Counted from the first letter of the stretch, positions 10,189 to 19,745 are shown. The stretch is 64,000 nucleotides of DNA from Nitrosomonas sp. (GCA_019635215.1 JAHBZZ010000014.1:18201-82200), one strand, 5' to 3'. The notes: generated by a model not told the origin, from the sequence alone. Numbers and translations: made by a program.

Positions 10189-10451
10189 ATATCCATATTT
10201 TCGTATTATTGTTGTCATACCATTTTATGCGGTGTTTATATTCAATTTCAACACTGCGGAATGTGTTGTCAGGCAATAACGGTATCAAGTGCGAGTGATA
10301 AAATCGATGCCATTCTTTTAACATGATTGAATTGGAACGCTTGGTTCGAAGAACCCATCTTTGGAAAAAGCTCTACAGTATGCTGCCGATTGGTTTCCGA
10401 AATATTTGAAATAATACAGTCATACAAAATCAAATTTAAAGGTTGATACCC

Positions 10452-11438
10452 ATGCGTGCTGTTTTTCTCGATTTTGGCTCTGTTACCCGTGGTGACATGG
10501 ACTGTACCGCACTTGAACAGGCTGTTTCCCCATGGAAATATTATGCTGAGACCGGGATCAATCAAGTCATGGAACGCATCCATGGCGCGGAAGTTGTGGT
10601 GTGCAATAAATTTTCTTTAAACCGTGAAATTATCGCTGCGGCGACCCATCTGAAATTAATCTGTATAGCGGCAACCGGATACAATAATATCGATCTCAAA
10701 ACAGCTGCAGAATGTGGAATCCCGGTTTGTAATGTACGGGGTTACGCAACGCCGTCTGTTGTACAGCACGTCTTTATGCTGATGCTGAATCTGACATGTC
10801 ATTTTGAAGCCTACCGGCAACTGGTAAAAAATGGCCGCTGGCAAGCCAGCCGGCATTTTTGTCCATTGGATTTTGGGATTGAGGAATTGTCAGGCAAGAT
10901 ACTGGGTATCATCGGTTACGGTGAATTGGGAAAGGCAGTTGCCGATGTTGCCAGAGCATTCGGGATGCGTGTATGTATTGCAGAGCATAAAGGGCGGGCA
11001 GCAGCACGAACAGGCAGGGTGCTTTTTGACGACGTACTTCGGCAGTCCGATTTTATTTCCTTGCACTGTCCGCTGTTGGAAGAGACGCGTGAAATGATAG
11101 GTTGGAGAGAATTCAAGCTAATGAAACCGTCAACCTATTTGATCAATACCGCGCGTGGCGCAATCATCAATGAAACCGATTTGTTACGCGCATTATCCAC
11201 GCAGCGTATTGCCGGTGCAGGTTTGGATGTTTTACAGCAAGAACCGCCGGATAATGAAAACGTATTACTCCAGTATTCACAGTCAAATTTGATCATTACG
11301 CCGCATGTGGCCTGGGCCAGCAGGGAATCGCGCCAGCGCCTGCTGGATCAGATTGCCGATAACATCCATCATTTTTATCAGGGCAAGCCATTTAACCAAG
11401 TCATGGATGGCGTAGCTACTCAGAGTTTATCAAGATAG
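10452..11438 (+). CDS. D-2-hydroxyacid dehydrogenase (glycerate dehydrogenase / hydroxypyruvate reductase type)
   Basis: NAD(P)-dependent reduction of a 2-keto acid, most likely hydroxypyruvate to D-glycerate, judging by similarity to the HprA group; substrate is inferred. The Rossmann motif is GYGELG (155-160); the catalytic Arg-Glu-His triad is Arg235 (NTARGA), Glu264 (LQQEPP) and His285 (ITPHVAWAS). The ATG at 10452 has AAAGG 9 nt upstream and gives 328 residues, the normal size; an in-frame TTG three codons earlier is less likely. The last 19 bp overlap the 3' end of the hybrid kinase on the other strand. Confidence 0.88.
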   Translation: MRAVFLDFGSVTRGDMDCTALEQAVSPWKYYAETGINQVMERIHGAEVVVCNKFSLNREIIAAATHLKLICIAATGYNNIDLKTAAECGIPVCNVRGYATPSVVQHVFMLMLNLTCHFEAYRQLVKNGRWQASRHFCPLDFGIEELSGKILGIIGYGELGKAVADVARAFGMRVCIAEHKGRAAARTGRVLFDDVLRQSDFISLHCPLLEETREMIGWREFKLMKPSTYLINTARGAIINETDLLRALSTQRIAGAGLDVLQQEPPDNENVLLQYSQSNLIITPHVAWASRESRQRLLDQIADNIHHFYQGKPFNQVMDGVATQSLSR

Positions 11439-14400
11439 GTTTCGACTTCATTGATCGCTGTATCAAACTGAATAAGCAGGGTTCTCAGCGATTCTTTGTC
11501 ATTCTTTTTACCGGCCTGTTCCATTTCGGCACAGATTTCACCGAGTTTTAATGCGCCAACCGAACGGGATGATGATTTAAGCTTATGCGCGATTGAGCCA
11601 ACGGTTGTTATCTGATCGCTCTGGTATGCCGCCCGTAATTCTGCAGCCGTTTGTGCAGCATTGATACGGTAATCGTGCAGCATATCTTTGATAATTTCCG
11701 GGTCGTTTCCTACGAACTCTTCGAGGATATGCACATTGACAGGCACTTCCACCGCTGAATCTGCAGCTTCTGCGGGAGACATAGCCGATGATGCAGCCAC
11801 TTCCCGTTCTGATTGCGCTTTTTCTTTTGAGTCCGATTGAGTCAGTGGGATGTATTTTTCCAGCATTGCGCGCAGATCCTCAAGTTGAACTGGCTTGCTG
11901 AGATAATCATCCATGCCGGCATTGAGACAGTGCTCTCTTTCGCCTTTGAGCGCATTGGCGGTCAATGCAACAATGGGGATATGGCGATTTTTTCCGGATT
12001 CGAGTTCGCGAATATTTTTTGTCAACTCAAAACCATCTATTTCGGGCATATGTAAATCCGTCAATATCAATCTATAGCTGCAGTTCTGCCAGCGTCCGAG
12101 TGCTTCGCGCCCGTCATTGGCGATATCGGCCGCGTAACCGAGTAGTGTCAACTGTTGCCGAATGACCTTTTGATTGATCTCATTATCTTCGGCGACCAAA
12201 ATCAGCTTATTTTGCCGCAAGGCTTCTTCGCGTGACATAAGCGATGGCTTTTGCATGCGCACGTCAGGTGCTGGCAGATTCACTTCTTCGGGTTCGGCTC
12301 TGCCGGCCGCCAGGGCCATTGCTCTCAACAAGGACTGGCGGTACATCACATCCCCATCCAGGGTAACAATGTCGATATCTTCGACGCGCGCCTGTTTGCG
12401 ACGGCCGCGTTTAATGATAATAAAGTGAGGTTCCAGGCGGGAGCGTAATACTTCCGATCGCCTACTGAAAGCAATGCGGAGTTCTGCTATTGGTGGTTCA
12501 TGGTTTCCGGCATCAATCACAATTAACCATAAGCCGGATTTCAGATGTTTTATGTATTGCCGTGCCGCCGTTAAATCGGGAACCTGTTCAACAGACGCAC
12601 CCGCGCTTTTTAAATAAACCGCAAGGTCATTGCCCAATCCGTCATGATTACCGAAAATCAAACAAGATAAACCAGCCAGTTCGGTCGCTTTGTGTTTGAC
12701 ATCATCGGTGTCGGGCAAAGGTTTGAAGGGCATCTGGATGACGAATGTGGAGCCTTGGGCAGGTTGGCTTTGTACGGTGATTTCCGCATCCATCAATTCC
12801 GCCAGGTGGTGAGAAATGGCCAATCCCAGACCGGTGCCACCAAAGCGGCGTGTGGTTGAAGGATCCCCCTGGGAGAAGGATTGGAAGAGCTTATCCAGTG
12901 TTTCCTTATCCATACCGATACCATTATCGGTAACCTGGAAGGTAACGACAACTTGTTCCGGCTCGGATTCGGTCAGTACGACGCGTACGGAAACTTTGCC
13001 CGGTTTCTCCTGTTTGCTGGAAAATTTGATGGCATTATTGATAATGTTGACAAGTACTTGCCGAATCCGTAAAGGATCACCCAGTACATTCTCAGGAATA
13101 GAGGGATCAATGAATAAAGTCAACTCCACATTTTTGCTTTGCGCGAGATGCGCCAGCATACCGCAGGCATTTTCGACGACACTGGCCAATGGCATAGGAA
13201 TTTTTTCGATTTCCAGTTTTCCGGCCTCAATCTTGGAAAAATCCAGAATATCTTCAATAATGGCCAGCAAAGCATACGCCGAGTCGCGTATCAGGTTGGC
13301 CATTTCCATCTGATAACCGCTCAGGCTGGTTTGCCTGAGTACATCTATCATTCCGATGACGCCATTCATGGGTGTGCGGATTTCATGGCTCATCGCGGCG
13401 AGAAATGCAGACTTGGCTCTGTTGGCCGCCTCCGCATCATTTCTGGCCTGTTCCAGATCCTTCATAATGCGTACATGTTCCCGCATATCGCGCATGACAC
13501 CCGTAAAGTGCCGTTCTTGGCCTACATAGTATTCGCTGACAGCAAGGTAGACCGGAATGAGTTCGCCAGTTTTATGAACGGCTTCGACTTCGCGTCCCAG
13601 TCCAATACCATGTGCGCCTTTGATATAGGGGCGGCTGACGTATTTCTGGCCATGCCCGGTTTTGCAGTAACGTTCCATATAGTGTACATGCTCGGAGCGG
13701 TCAGGTTCAGGTACCAGAATAGCGACATTCTTTCCGACGACTTCTTCCGGGGTATACCCGAACAGTTTTTCAATGACCGGATTGGCGGAAAGAATGACAC
13801 CAATCGGATCGGTGGTTACGACGCAATCGACCATATGTTCCACGACCGAACGCGTTTCTTCTTCTTTGAGCGCCAGAACGGTATTGGCGTATTGTAAATC
13901 TGAGGTACGGGCTGCCACCCGGTGTTCCAGCTCCTGATTGAGCTGGCGTAAATTCTGCTCAGCATTTCTGCGTTCCTGATTACTGGCATTCAAACGCTCA
14001 ACCATAATGTTGAACGTGTGTCCCAGCTGCCGCATTTCATTCCAGCCGGCAATCGAAACGCGCTGGTGAAGATTACCCGCGGCAATTTCCAGTGCGCCAC
14101 GGTTCAGTTCCTTCAGCGGTACGACAACACGCCGGTTAAACAGAAAAGCGCCGAATATAACGCCCAGCAAAGTAACGCCCAGAATAATCAGGCTGTAATG
14201 TTTTATCTGAATGACATTGGCGAAAGCTTCATCAACATCCTTCTTTACGATAATACCCCAGTTCATTCTGGGCAGATAACGCCAGACAGCGACAACTTCA
14301 TTATCGTGAAAATCCCTGATGATGGCTTCGCCGGGTTTACCGGATAGGGCATCCCTCAGCGCGACTGAATAAGGCATATTAAGCGGAATTTTACGTTTCA

Positions 14401-15145
14401 ACGCAGCATCGGGATCCGTACTGAGCGGCGCCATAATGAGTGCGGTATCCTCGTCTTCAAGCCGTGCGACCACGGTATCGCCCGTTTCTCCCAGACCGAT
14501 ATTGTTGGATAACACCTTGAACACATCCGCGCTGTAAAACTGCAATGCCAGCACTCCCTTGATTTCCGCGTCAATGATAATGGGAAAGCCGATAAATGCG
14601 GCTATGGCGCCATAAGAGGGTTCATAAAATTCAAAATCCGAGATTGAACTTTCGCGATGTTTTATTGCATGGCGTGTGACTTGACTCAGGCCCGTGTGGC
14701 TGTAGCGTCCTGTGAACAGATTGGTGGCGAAATCGGATTCGTGGCTTTGCGTATAGACAATATCGCCTTTCGCCGAAATCAGGAATACATCGTAGTAGCT
14801 GGCATCTGTGACGAAGCGTCCGAAATAATCGCGGTATTGCGCATCGAGCTGGCGGTAGGCATCCGAATCAACGCCATATGCTTCAAAAACCTGTGGAAAC
14901 TGGAGCATTGCATCACGTGTTGCGGGTGCATCATGCAGTAAACTGGCGTCAAGCAGGCGTTCTTTGAGATAGGTATCAATCTGTTCGACCTTTTTATCCG
15001 CCATGGCGGATAAATTTTCAATGACGGTTTTCTGTATTTCGGTTTCAAAAGTATGCAGAAAGCTGTTGCCAATGAGCACAATTGGTAACAAGGAAACCAG
15101 CGTAAACCAAACGGCGAAACGTTGCGTGAGCGAAGTAAATTTCAT
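11420..15145 (-). CDS. BarA-like hybrid sensor histidine kinase (Cache, HAMP, PAS, HisKA, HATPase, REC, Hpt)
   Basis: A complete phosphorelay in one 1241-residue membrane protein. Order: helix about 10-28, large periplasmic Cache-type sensor about 30-310, helix about 312-335 (SLIILGVTLLGVIFGAFLF), HAMP, coiled coil about 385-420, PAS about 425-545, HisKA with His587 (MSHEIRTPMNG), HATPase (DNGIGM, FGGTGLGL), a degenerate receiver-like segment about 800-930, a genuine receiver with Asp1030 (ILTDLHMPEIDG), and a C-terminal Hpt with His1187 (IAHKLKSSS). The ATG at 15145 lies at proper distance from GAGG; the ATG two codons earlier is too close. Cognate response regulator and signal are not visible nearby. 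Confidence 0.93.
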   Translation of the reverse strand: MKFTSLTQRFAVWFTLVSLLPIVLIGNSFLHTFETEIQKTVIENLSAMADKKVEQIDTYLKERLLDASLLHDAPATRDAMLQFPQVFEAYGVDSDAYRQLDAQYRDYFGRFVTDASYYDVFLISAKGDIVYTQSHESDFATNLFTGRYSHTGLSQVTRHAIKHRESSISDFEFYEPSYGAIAAFIGFPIIIDAEIKGVLALQFYSADVFKVLSNNIGLGETGDTVVARLEDEDTALIMAPLSTDPDAALKRKIPLNMPYSVALRDALSGKPGEAIIRDFHDNEVVAVWRYLPRMNWGIIVKKDVDEAFANVIQIKHYSLIILGVTLLGVIFGAFLFNRRVVVPLKELNRGALEIAAGNLHQRVSIAGWNEMRQLGHTFNIMVERLNASNQERRNAEQNLRQLNQELEHRVAARTSDLQYANTVLALKEEETRSVVEHMVDCVVTTDPIGVILSANPVIEKLFGYTPEEVVGKNVAILVPEPDRSEHVHYMERYCKTGHGQKYVSRPYIKGAHGIGLGREVEAVHKTGELIPVYLAVSEYYVGQERHFTGVMRDMREHVRIMKDLEQARNDAEAANRAKSAFLAAMSHEIRTPMNGVIGMIDVLRQTSLSGYQMEMANLIRDSAYALLAIIEDILDFSKIEAGKLEIEKIPMPLASVVENACGMLAHLAQSKNVELTLFIDPSIPENVLGDPLRIRQVLVNIINNAIKFSSKQEKPGKVSVRVVLTESEPEQVVVTFQVTDNGIGMDKETLDKLFQSFSQGDPSTTRRFGGTGLGLAISHHLAELMDAEITVQSQPAQGSTFVIQMPFKPLPDTDDVKHKATELAGLSCLIFGNHDGLGNDLAVYLKSAGASVEQVPDLTAARQYIKHLKSGLWLIVIDAGNHEPPIAELRIAFSRRSEVLRSRLEPHFIIIKRGRRKQARVEDIDIVTLDGDVMYRQSLLRAMALAAGRAEPEEVNLPAPDVRMQKPSLMSREEALRQNKLILVAEDNEINQKVIRQQLTLLGYAADIANDGREALGRWQNCSYRLILTDLHMPEIDGFELTKNIRELESGKNRHIPIVALTANALKGEREHCLNAGMDDYLSKPVQLEDLRAMLEKYIPLTQSDSKEKAQSEREVAASSAMSPAEAADSAVEVPVNVHILEEFVGNDPEIIKDMLHDYRINAAQTAAELRAAYQSDQITTVGSIAHKLKSSSRSVGALKLGEICAEMEQAGKKNDKESLRTLLIQFDTAINEVETYLDKL

Positions 15146-15347
15146 TTGCATTTCCTCGCAATTATGGAAACTGTGTTACAGTAAATGAGCCTGTGAATAT
15201 TCTACTTTTGCAAACAGGACTGCCACTATTGATCATAGTAGCAGATATCGGGACAGGTTGTCCGCGGTAAAATTTGCAAGAGGATAAAACACTTTCCGGT
15301 CAGGATATACACTGCTACTGGCCGATTCTTTTCCTATTTTTAATATC

Positions 15348-15797
15348 ATGACAGTGAATACGTTTCAGCTGCGTATCGTTAGGTGGCATGACAGTACAGC
15401 AGCGTTGCGGGTCGTGCGGGAAGCGGTATTTATTCTTGAGCAACAGGTGCCCGAAGCGCTGGAATGGGATGCATTTGATCCGGTAAGCATCCATGTGCTT
15501 GCCACTGCATCTGACGGGGAACCGATAGGAACCGCGAGATTGTTGCCGGACGGACATATCGGTCGTATGGCAGTATTGAAAGCGTGGCGTGGCGAAGGGA
15601 TTGGCAGCGCCATGCTGCGGTGTCTGCTCGACAGAGCCAAGCATAGCGGTATAACGGAAATCAAGCTGAATTCACAGGTGACCGCAAAAACCTTCTATGC
15701 AAGATTTGGTTTTCAAGAAACAGGCGATGAATTCATTGAAGCCGGCATACCGCACATCAGCATGTTTCTGCGAATATCGCAGGAACCGGTTTGCTAA
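15348..15797 (+). CDS. GNAT-family N-acetyltransferase
   Basis: 149-residue single-domain acetyltransferase. The acetyl-CoA motif A is GRMAVLKAWRGEGIGSAML (R-x-x-G-x-G/A type), preceded by the strand GTARLLPDG and followed by YARFGFQETG, the order typical of the ElaA/YjcF-like branch. The substrate cannot be predicted. Its 3' end overlaps the end of the minus-strand exported protein by 4 bp. Upstream 200 bp are shared with the divergent hybrid kinase gene, so both promoters probably lie there. Confidence 0.87.
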   Translation: MTVNTFQLRIVRWHDSTAALRVVREAVFILEQQVPEALEWDAFDPVSIHVLATASDGEPIGTARLLPDGHIGRMAVLKAWRGEGIGSAMLRCLLDRAKHSGITEIKLNSQVTAKTFYARFGFQETGDEFIEAGIPHISMFLRISQEPVC

Positions 15798-16132
15798 TAT
15801 CGCCCGGATTGCTGCCATTCACGTTCGAGGATATCGGAAGCTTCCTTCCACTGATTTGTTGCGCGTTCCAGTCTCCGGTTCGCTTCAGTTGATTTCTGCC
15901 GTGCAGTTTCAGCGCTTTTTTCGCGATCGGCTAATCGATTTCTGGCGGCTTGCAGCTCTCTTTCCGCAAAAGCAGCATCTTTCTGCAGATTGTCCGCTTC
16001 TCTTCTGGCTTGCATCATTTGCTCGTAAGCCGCATTCGCACGTTGCTGGAGCTGTTGGAGCGATGCCCCGATCTCGGCGTGGGAAACTGGAATATACAGA
16101 CTGAACAGAAATACAACCAACAAAATTTTCAT
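15794..16132 (-). CDS. Exported coiled-coil protein, unknown function
   Basis: 112 residues: a clear Sec signal peptide (MKILLVVFLFSLYIPVSHA, cleavage after about residue 19) followed by a continuous charged helix rich in Ala, Arg, Glu and Gln, with heptad character throughout. The ATG at 16132 has AAGGA 7 nt upstream; the frame continues upstream to 16360 but that extension has neither a ribosome-binding site nor protein-like composition. The mature protein is expected in the periplasm as an extended coiled coil. I do not recognise a family. It is divergent from the Cys-rich exported protein, and the 177 bp between them probably holds both promoters. Confidence 0.72.
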   Translation of the reverse strand: MKILLVVFLFSLYIPVSHAEIGASLQQLQQRANAAYEQMMQARREADNLQKDAAFAERELQAARNRLADREKSAETARQKSTEANRRLERATNQWKEASDILEREWQQSGRY

Positions 16133-16309
16133 CTGGATTCCTTGTTTGATGGGGCTAATGATGTGCATACCAATTATTGACACATTGCATGCATCATCCG
16201 TGTATTCGTTATATTCGTCAAGAATGAACAAATGTTTTTTGCACTTTGTCCCCGATGAAGAGACAATGCGTATTTTAACCAAACATTTTGATTGGAGCAT
16301 TATATAACA

Positions 16310-16705
16310 ATGAAACGATTTGTCTGTCCGGAAGGAAGTATCGCACGTCACTGCGGTCATTTGGTTTTATCGGTAATCGGGCTGTGGCTGATGTTATTGA
16401 CTACATCGGTTCAGGCGAACTGTGAGGGTTGTCTTTGTCCTGGCGATCCGTGCCGGTTATGTCCGTTACCCGCCATAGAAAACGATACAATGAGTGCTGA
16501 TGAATCTGAAATCTGTGCCAGGATTCGTGCCAGAGTGCCACCTACGTCAGCACAACCCGGCGCCAACGAATATTTTCCCAGTCTCGATCAATCCATCGCA
16601 GCCTGTGTCGGTGAAGGTGGTGATGTCATCCGTAACCGGCAGCGCAGTGAGGAATTTCCGTCCCGGTTTTATTGCAAGCCGCCGACACCCGTTGTAAACC
16701 GGTAA
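16310..16705 (+). CDS. Exported cysteine-rich protein, unknown function
   Basis: 131 residues with a long N-terminal hydrophobic segment (LVLSVIGLWLMLLTTSVQA) ending in a plausible signal peptidase site at about residue 36. It is followed directly by a tight cysteine cluster, CEGCLCPGDPCRLCP, then further cysteines near residues 65, 99 and 120. The cluster could bind metal or form disulfides; nothing decides between these. ATG 16310 is preferred over an in-frame TTG at 16292, although GGAG lies 13 nt away, further than ideal. It ends 6 bp before dtd, so the two are probably cotranscribed. No known family recognised. Confidence 0.65.
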   Translation: MKRFVCPEGSIARHCGHLVLSVIGLWLMLLTTSVQANCEGCLCPGDPCRLCPLPAIENDTMSADESEICARIRARVPPTSAQPGANEYFPSLDQSIAACVGEGGDVIRNRQRSEEFPSRFYCKPPTPVVNR

Positions 16706-16711
16706 ACCGCA

Positions 16712-17158
16712 ATGATTACCGTCATGCAACGTGTCAATACGGCAAAAGTCACTATAGATAATCAGGAGACAGGCGCCATTGGCATCGGTATCATGGCGCT
16801 GATCGCCGTCGAAAAAGATGATACGGCAAGAGAGGCAGATCGGTTACTGGAGCGCATATTGAATTACCGTATTTTCCCGGATGAATCCGGGCGCATGAAT
16901 TGGAGTCTGCGTGCAATAAACGGCGGATTGCTGCTGGTTCCCCAGTTTACGCTTGCAGCGGATACCAACACGGGTAATCGTCCCAGTTTTACGGGGGCAG
17001 CGTCACCGGAAGAAGGGCGTGAATTGTTTGCCTATCTGTGCGCCATTGCGGACAAGGCTTATCCGGGTACGCAATACGGACAGTTCGGTGCGGATATGCA
17101 GGTCGCGCTGATCAATGACGGGCCGGTGACGTTTACTTTACGGGTTCCGGCTGTTTAA
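16712..17158 (+). CDS. dtd: D-aminoacyl-tRNA deacylase
   Basis: Hydrolyses D-amino acids (and glycine from tRNA-Ala) off mischarged tRNAs. 148 residues, full length. Family features: MQRV near the N-terminus, NYRIFPDESGRMN, QFTLAADTNTGNRPSF, FGADMQVALINDGPVTF. The NxGPVT motif is intact; the other signature, usually SQFTL, reads PQFTL here, so the Ser is replaced by Pro. Located 6 bp behind the Cys-rich exported protein, from which it probably receives its transcript. The gene downstream is convergent. Confidence 0.93.
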   Translation: MITVMQRVNTAKVTIDNQETGAIGIGIMALIAVEKDDTAREADRLLERILNYRIFPDESGRMNWSLRAINGGLLLVPQFTLAADTNTGNRPSFTGAASPEEGRELFAYLCAIADKAYPGTQYGQFGADMQVALINDGPVTFTLRVPAV

Positions 17159-17200
17159 GGCATATCAGAAAATCTGCCGTGCGATCATCTGCTGCGATTT

Positions 17201-18712
17201 TTAGTCTTCTTTCAATTCTTCAATGAGCAACTGCAATTGACGCAGACGCGCTTCGACAGACGATAACTGATAGAAATCGCCATTATCGTGTCTTAACGCA
17301 ATCTGCAGTTGTTCAGCTGCAGCATCGTAAAATCCCTGGCGGATATATACCTCGGCTTGCGCACGATGCTTGAGCATATCCTTATTCTGCATTGCGTAGG
17401 CGCGCGCCTGTAACTGGTAGAGATGAATGTCGTTGGTATGAAACTGCAATTCACGATTGATGAGTTCAAGTGCACTGTCAACTTGTTGGTTTTGAAGCAA
17501 TGCATTGGCGTAACCATGAATGAGTGCTTTATGCTGCGGGTAGACTCTGAGTGCACTGCGGTAAATATTGATAGCATCATCGAACTGATCGTTGGCGAGT
17601 CTGACTGCAGCCGCCAGCGTTTCAATCATGGCGCCGGCCTGAAAGCCTTTGTGCTTGATATCGATGGTTTTTCCGAGCGGATGGTTATCCAGGCGCACAC
17701 CGCCTGTAGGATTCGTATCGATCAGGCTGTATAACACAGCCAATTGTTCGTTGGCTTCCCTGTTCTTTTTATCGCGCAACAACGCAAGAGCGTAGCCGTA
17801 ACGTTCAACCGCTTCATTGCTGTAGCGTCTGTCGTTCAAGCGCGCTTTGAACTGGTTGACAGCTTCGCCGGATTTGCTTTGCATTGCACGCAATTTTGCG
17901 CGTACCAGCTGAAAATCAATGCTGTCCAGTACTTGACGGTAAGCCATTTCATGTGTTCTGTTTTGGATGTCGGCAATACGTTCATAGGTTATCGGGTGCG
18001 TGCGCAAATAGGATGGTGCGCCATTTTCATAAAAACGGCTGGCTTTTTGCAGGCGCTCGAAAAAAGCCGGCATACCTTGAGGATCGAAACCTGCTGCAAC
18101 AAGGATATTCAAGCCGACCCGATCGGCTTCTTTTTCGTGCCGGCGTGTGAAATTCAACTGTGACTGTATCGCGCCAGCCTGCGAAGCGGCCATAATGGCC
18201 TGACCGGCCTGAGGGTTCGAGCGGGATGCCAGGATGGCAACGGCAAGTGCCGCGAGCGATGCAATCATCGTATATTTTTGGCTAGAAATCATGCGTGCGA
18301 GGTGTTTCTGCGTGACATGCGCAATTTCATGCGCCATGACGGCAGCTAGTTCCGATTCGCTTTGTGCCGCGATGATCAGCCCACTGTTAAATCCCATAAA
18401 ACCGCCGGGCAGAGCGAACGCATTGATGGTTGAATCTTGCAAAGCGAAAAATTCAAAAGACTGGCCGGGGCTTGATTCGGTTGAATGGGTAATTAGTTTA
18501 TGCCCCAGACTATTGAGATAGCCGGTGATCTCCGGATCATCCAGATAGCTTGGATCAGCGCGTATCTGGCGCATGATCTGCAAGCCGATCTGCCGTTCTT
18601 CACGTGGCGTAATGGTGGCTTGTGAAACATCGCCCAGATCCGGTAATTCATGGGCGAGGACATTGACCGGAAACAGAAGTGTCAGAGCGATAATGAAGCA
18701 GATGATTCGCAT
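17201..18712 (-). CDS. bepA: BepA-like periplasmic M48 metalloprotease with TPR repeats
   Basis: Outer-membrane quality-control protease/chaperone: BepA (YfgC) assists LptD maturation and degrades stalled outer-membrane proteins. A signal peptide (about 1-20, ending NVLA) is followed by an M48 domain with the zinc site HEIAH (128-132) and the downstream EADRVG glutamate helix around residue 195, then C-terminal TPR-like repeats (about 250-500). 503 residues, close to E. coli BepA (487). Convergent with dtd. The gene symbol rests on domain architecture; other periplasmic M48-TPR proteins are possible. Confidence 0.88.
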   Translation of the reverse strand: MRIICFIIALTLLFPVNVLAHELPDLGDVSQATITPREERQIGLQIMRQIRADPSYLDDPEITGYLNSLGHKLITHSTESSPGQSFEFFALQDSTINAFALPGGFMGFNSGLIIAAQSESELAAVMAHEIAHVTQKHLARMISSQKYTMIASLAALAVAILASRSNPQAGQAIMAASQAGAIQSQLNFTRRHEKEADRVGLNILVAAGFDPQGMPAFFERLQKASRFYENGAPSYLRTHPITYERIADIQNRTHEMAYRQVLDSIDFQLVRAKLRAMQSKSGEAVNQFKARLNDRRYSNEAVERYGYALALLRDKKNREANEQLAVLYSLIDTNPTGGVRLDNHPLGKTIDIKHKGFQAGAMIETLAAAVRLANDQFDDAINIYRSALRVYPQHKALIHGYANALLQNQQVDSALELINRELQFHTNDIHLYQLQARAYAMQNKDMLKHRAQAEVYIRQGFYDAAAEQLQIALRHDNGDFYQLSSVEARLRQLQLLIEELKED

Positions 18713-18755
18713 GCCAATATGATAATTCTTACAGCGCTAAGTTCCATCCCTGCGG

Positions 18756-19745
18756 CTAATTGCAGTAACCGTTGTTTTGATACCATGTTACGGCATCTTC
18801 AAGGGCATATCGGGCCGGACGGAATGTATAGCCCAATGTTTTCATCGCTTTCTCACTGGTAAAGAACATCATTTTTTTCGCCATGCGGATACTATCCAGT
18901 GTCGCACGGGGTTCCTTATGGGTGACGGTGGCGACTTTCTCCATACACCAGGCCACGGGAAGCATAAGATTCGTCGGCAGATTGATGCGCTTTTTGTGCT
19001 GGCCGATAATGCCGTCCAGTGTTTCCAGTACCTCGAGTAAAGACAGATTATCACCGCCGAGAATATAGCGTTCGCCCGTTTTCCCCTTTTGGCACGCCAG
19101 CAAATGGCCGTAGGCGATGTCATCGACATGCGCGATATTCAAACCGGTATTCACGTAAGCAGGCATTCTGTTGTGCAAAGTATCCAGAACAATGCGTCCG
19201 GTTGGTGTCGGGCGGATGTCACGTGGGCCAATCGGTGTTGACGGATTGACGATAACCAGTGGCAATTGGTGCTGGCGGGTCAATTCGCTGACCATTTGTT
19301 CGGCAATGTATTTTGAGCGCTTATAGTGACCTTTGATCTGTTCCAGACTGACAGGTGTTTCTTCGTCAGCCGGTGTGCCGTTGGCTGTCAGCCCCAATGC
19401 CGCGACGCTGCTGGTGTAGACAATGCGTTTCAAGCCGGCATTGGCTGCGGCGATGATCAACGCTTTGGTGCCGTGCACATTGATGTCGTACATGGTTTGT
19501 GGATCAGGTACCCACAGGCGATAATCCGCGGCCACATGGAAAAGGTAATCACAGCCATCGACCGCTTTTTCCAGTGAGTGCTGATCACGTAAATCCCCCT
19601 CGGCAATTTCAATCGGGAGGTTTTCGATATTGCGCCGGTCGCTGTTGGGTCTGACCAAAAGACGCACGTTGTGCCTTGCCTCCAGCAAACAGCGCATAAC
19701 CGCTGAGCCTAAAAAGCCCGTTGCACCTGTGACTAGCGATTTCAT
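18756..19745 (-). CDS. hpnA: Hopanoid-associated sugar epimerase HpnA
   Basis: Extended short-chain dehydrogenase/epimerase. NAD-binding TGATGFLGSAV (residues 6-16), GDLRD, and the catalytic Tyr-Lys pair in HYKRSKYIAEQM; 329 residues is the HpnA length. HpnA is associated with hopanoid side-chain sugar chemistry, but its exact reaction is not firmly established. It lies 42 bp behind the squalene synthase gene on the same strand, which supports a hopanoid role. Likely part of a minus-strand unit with the synthase and possibly lysA. Confidence 0.85.
   Translation of the reverse strand: MKSLVTGATGFLGSAVMRCLLEARHNVRLLVRPNSDRRNIENLPIEIAEGDLRDQHSLEKAVDGCDYLFHVAADYRLWVPDPQTMYDINVHGTKALIIAAANAGLKRIVYTSSVAALGLTANGTPADEETPVSLEQIKGHYKRSKYIAEQMVSELTRQHQLPLVIVNPSTPIGPRDIRPTPTGRIVLDTLHNRMPAYVNTGLNIAHVDDIAYGHLLACQKGKTGERYILGGDNLSLLEVLETLDGIIGQHKKRINLPTNLMLPVAWCMEKVATVTHKEPRATLDSIRMAKKMMFFTSEKAMKTLGYTFRPARYALEDAVTWYQNNGYCN

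Larger units (their letters stand above)
9911..10451. other. 541-bp region between zapE and the hydroxyacid dehydrogenase
   Basis: Separates divergent genes. The only structured part is 10056-10188: a Shine-Dalgarno-like GAGG, a 32-codon reading frame and a hairpin with a T-run, listed separately. The rest (9911-10055 and 10189-10451) is AT-rich, presumably promoter DNA, with no gene or RNA I can recognise. Confidence 0.5.

Noticed and set aside
10269-10583. 104-codon minus-strand frame upstream of the hydroxyacid dehydrogenase
   Set aside because: It runs over the promoter and the first 130 bp of a well-supported plus-strand gene, has no ribosome-binding site and no recognisable protein features.
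13139-13897. 252-codon plus-strand frame inside the hybrid kinase
   Set aside because: It is antisense to conserved PAS and HisKA coding sequence; its length is explained by codon bias of the real gene.
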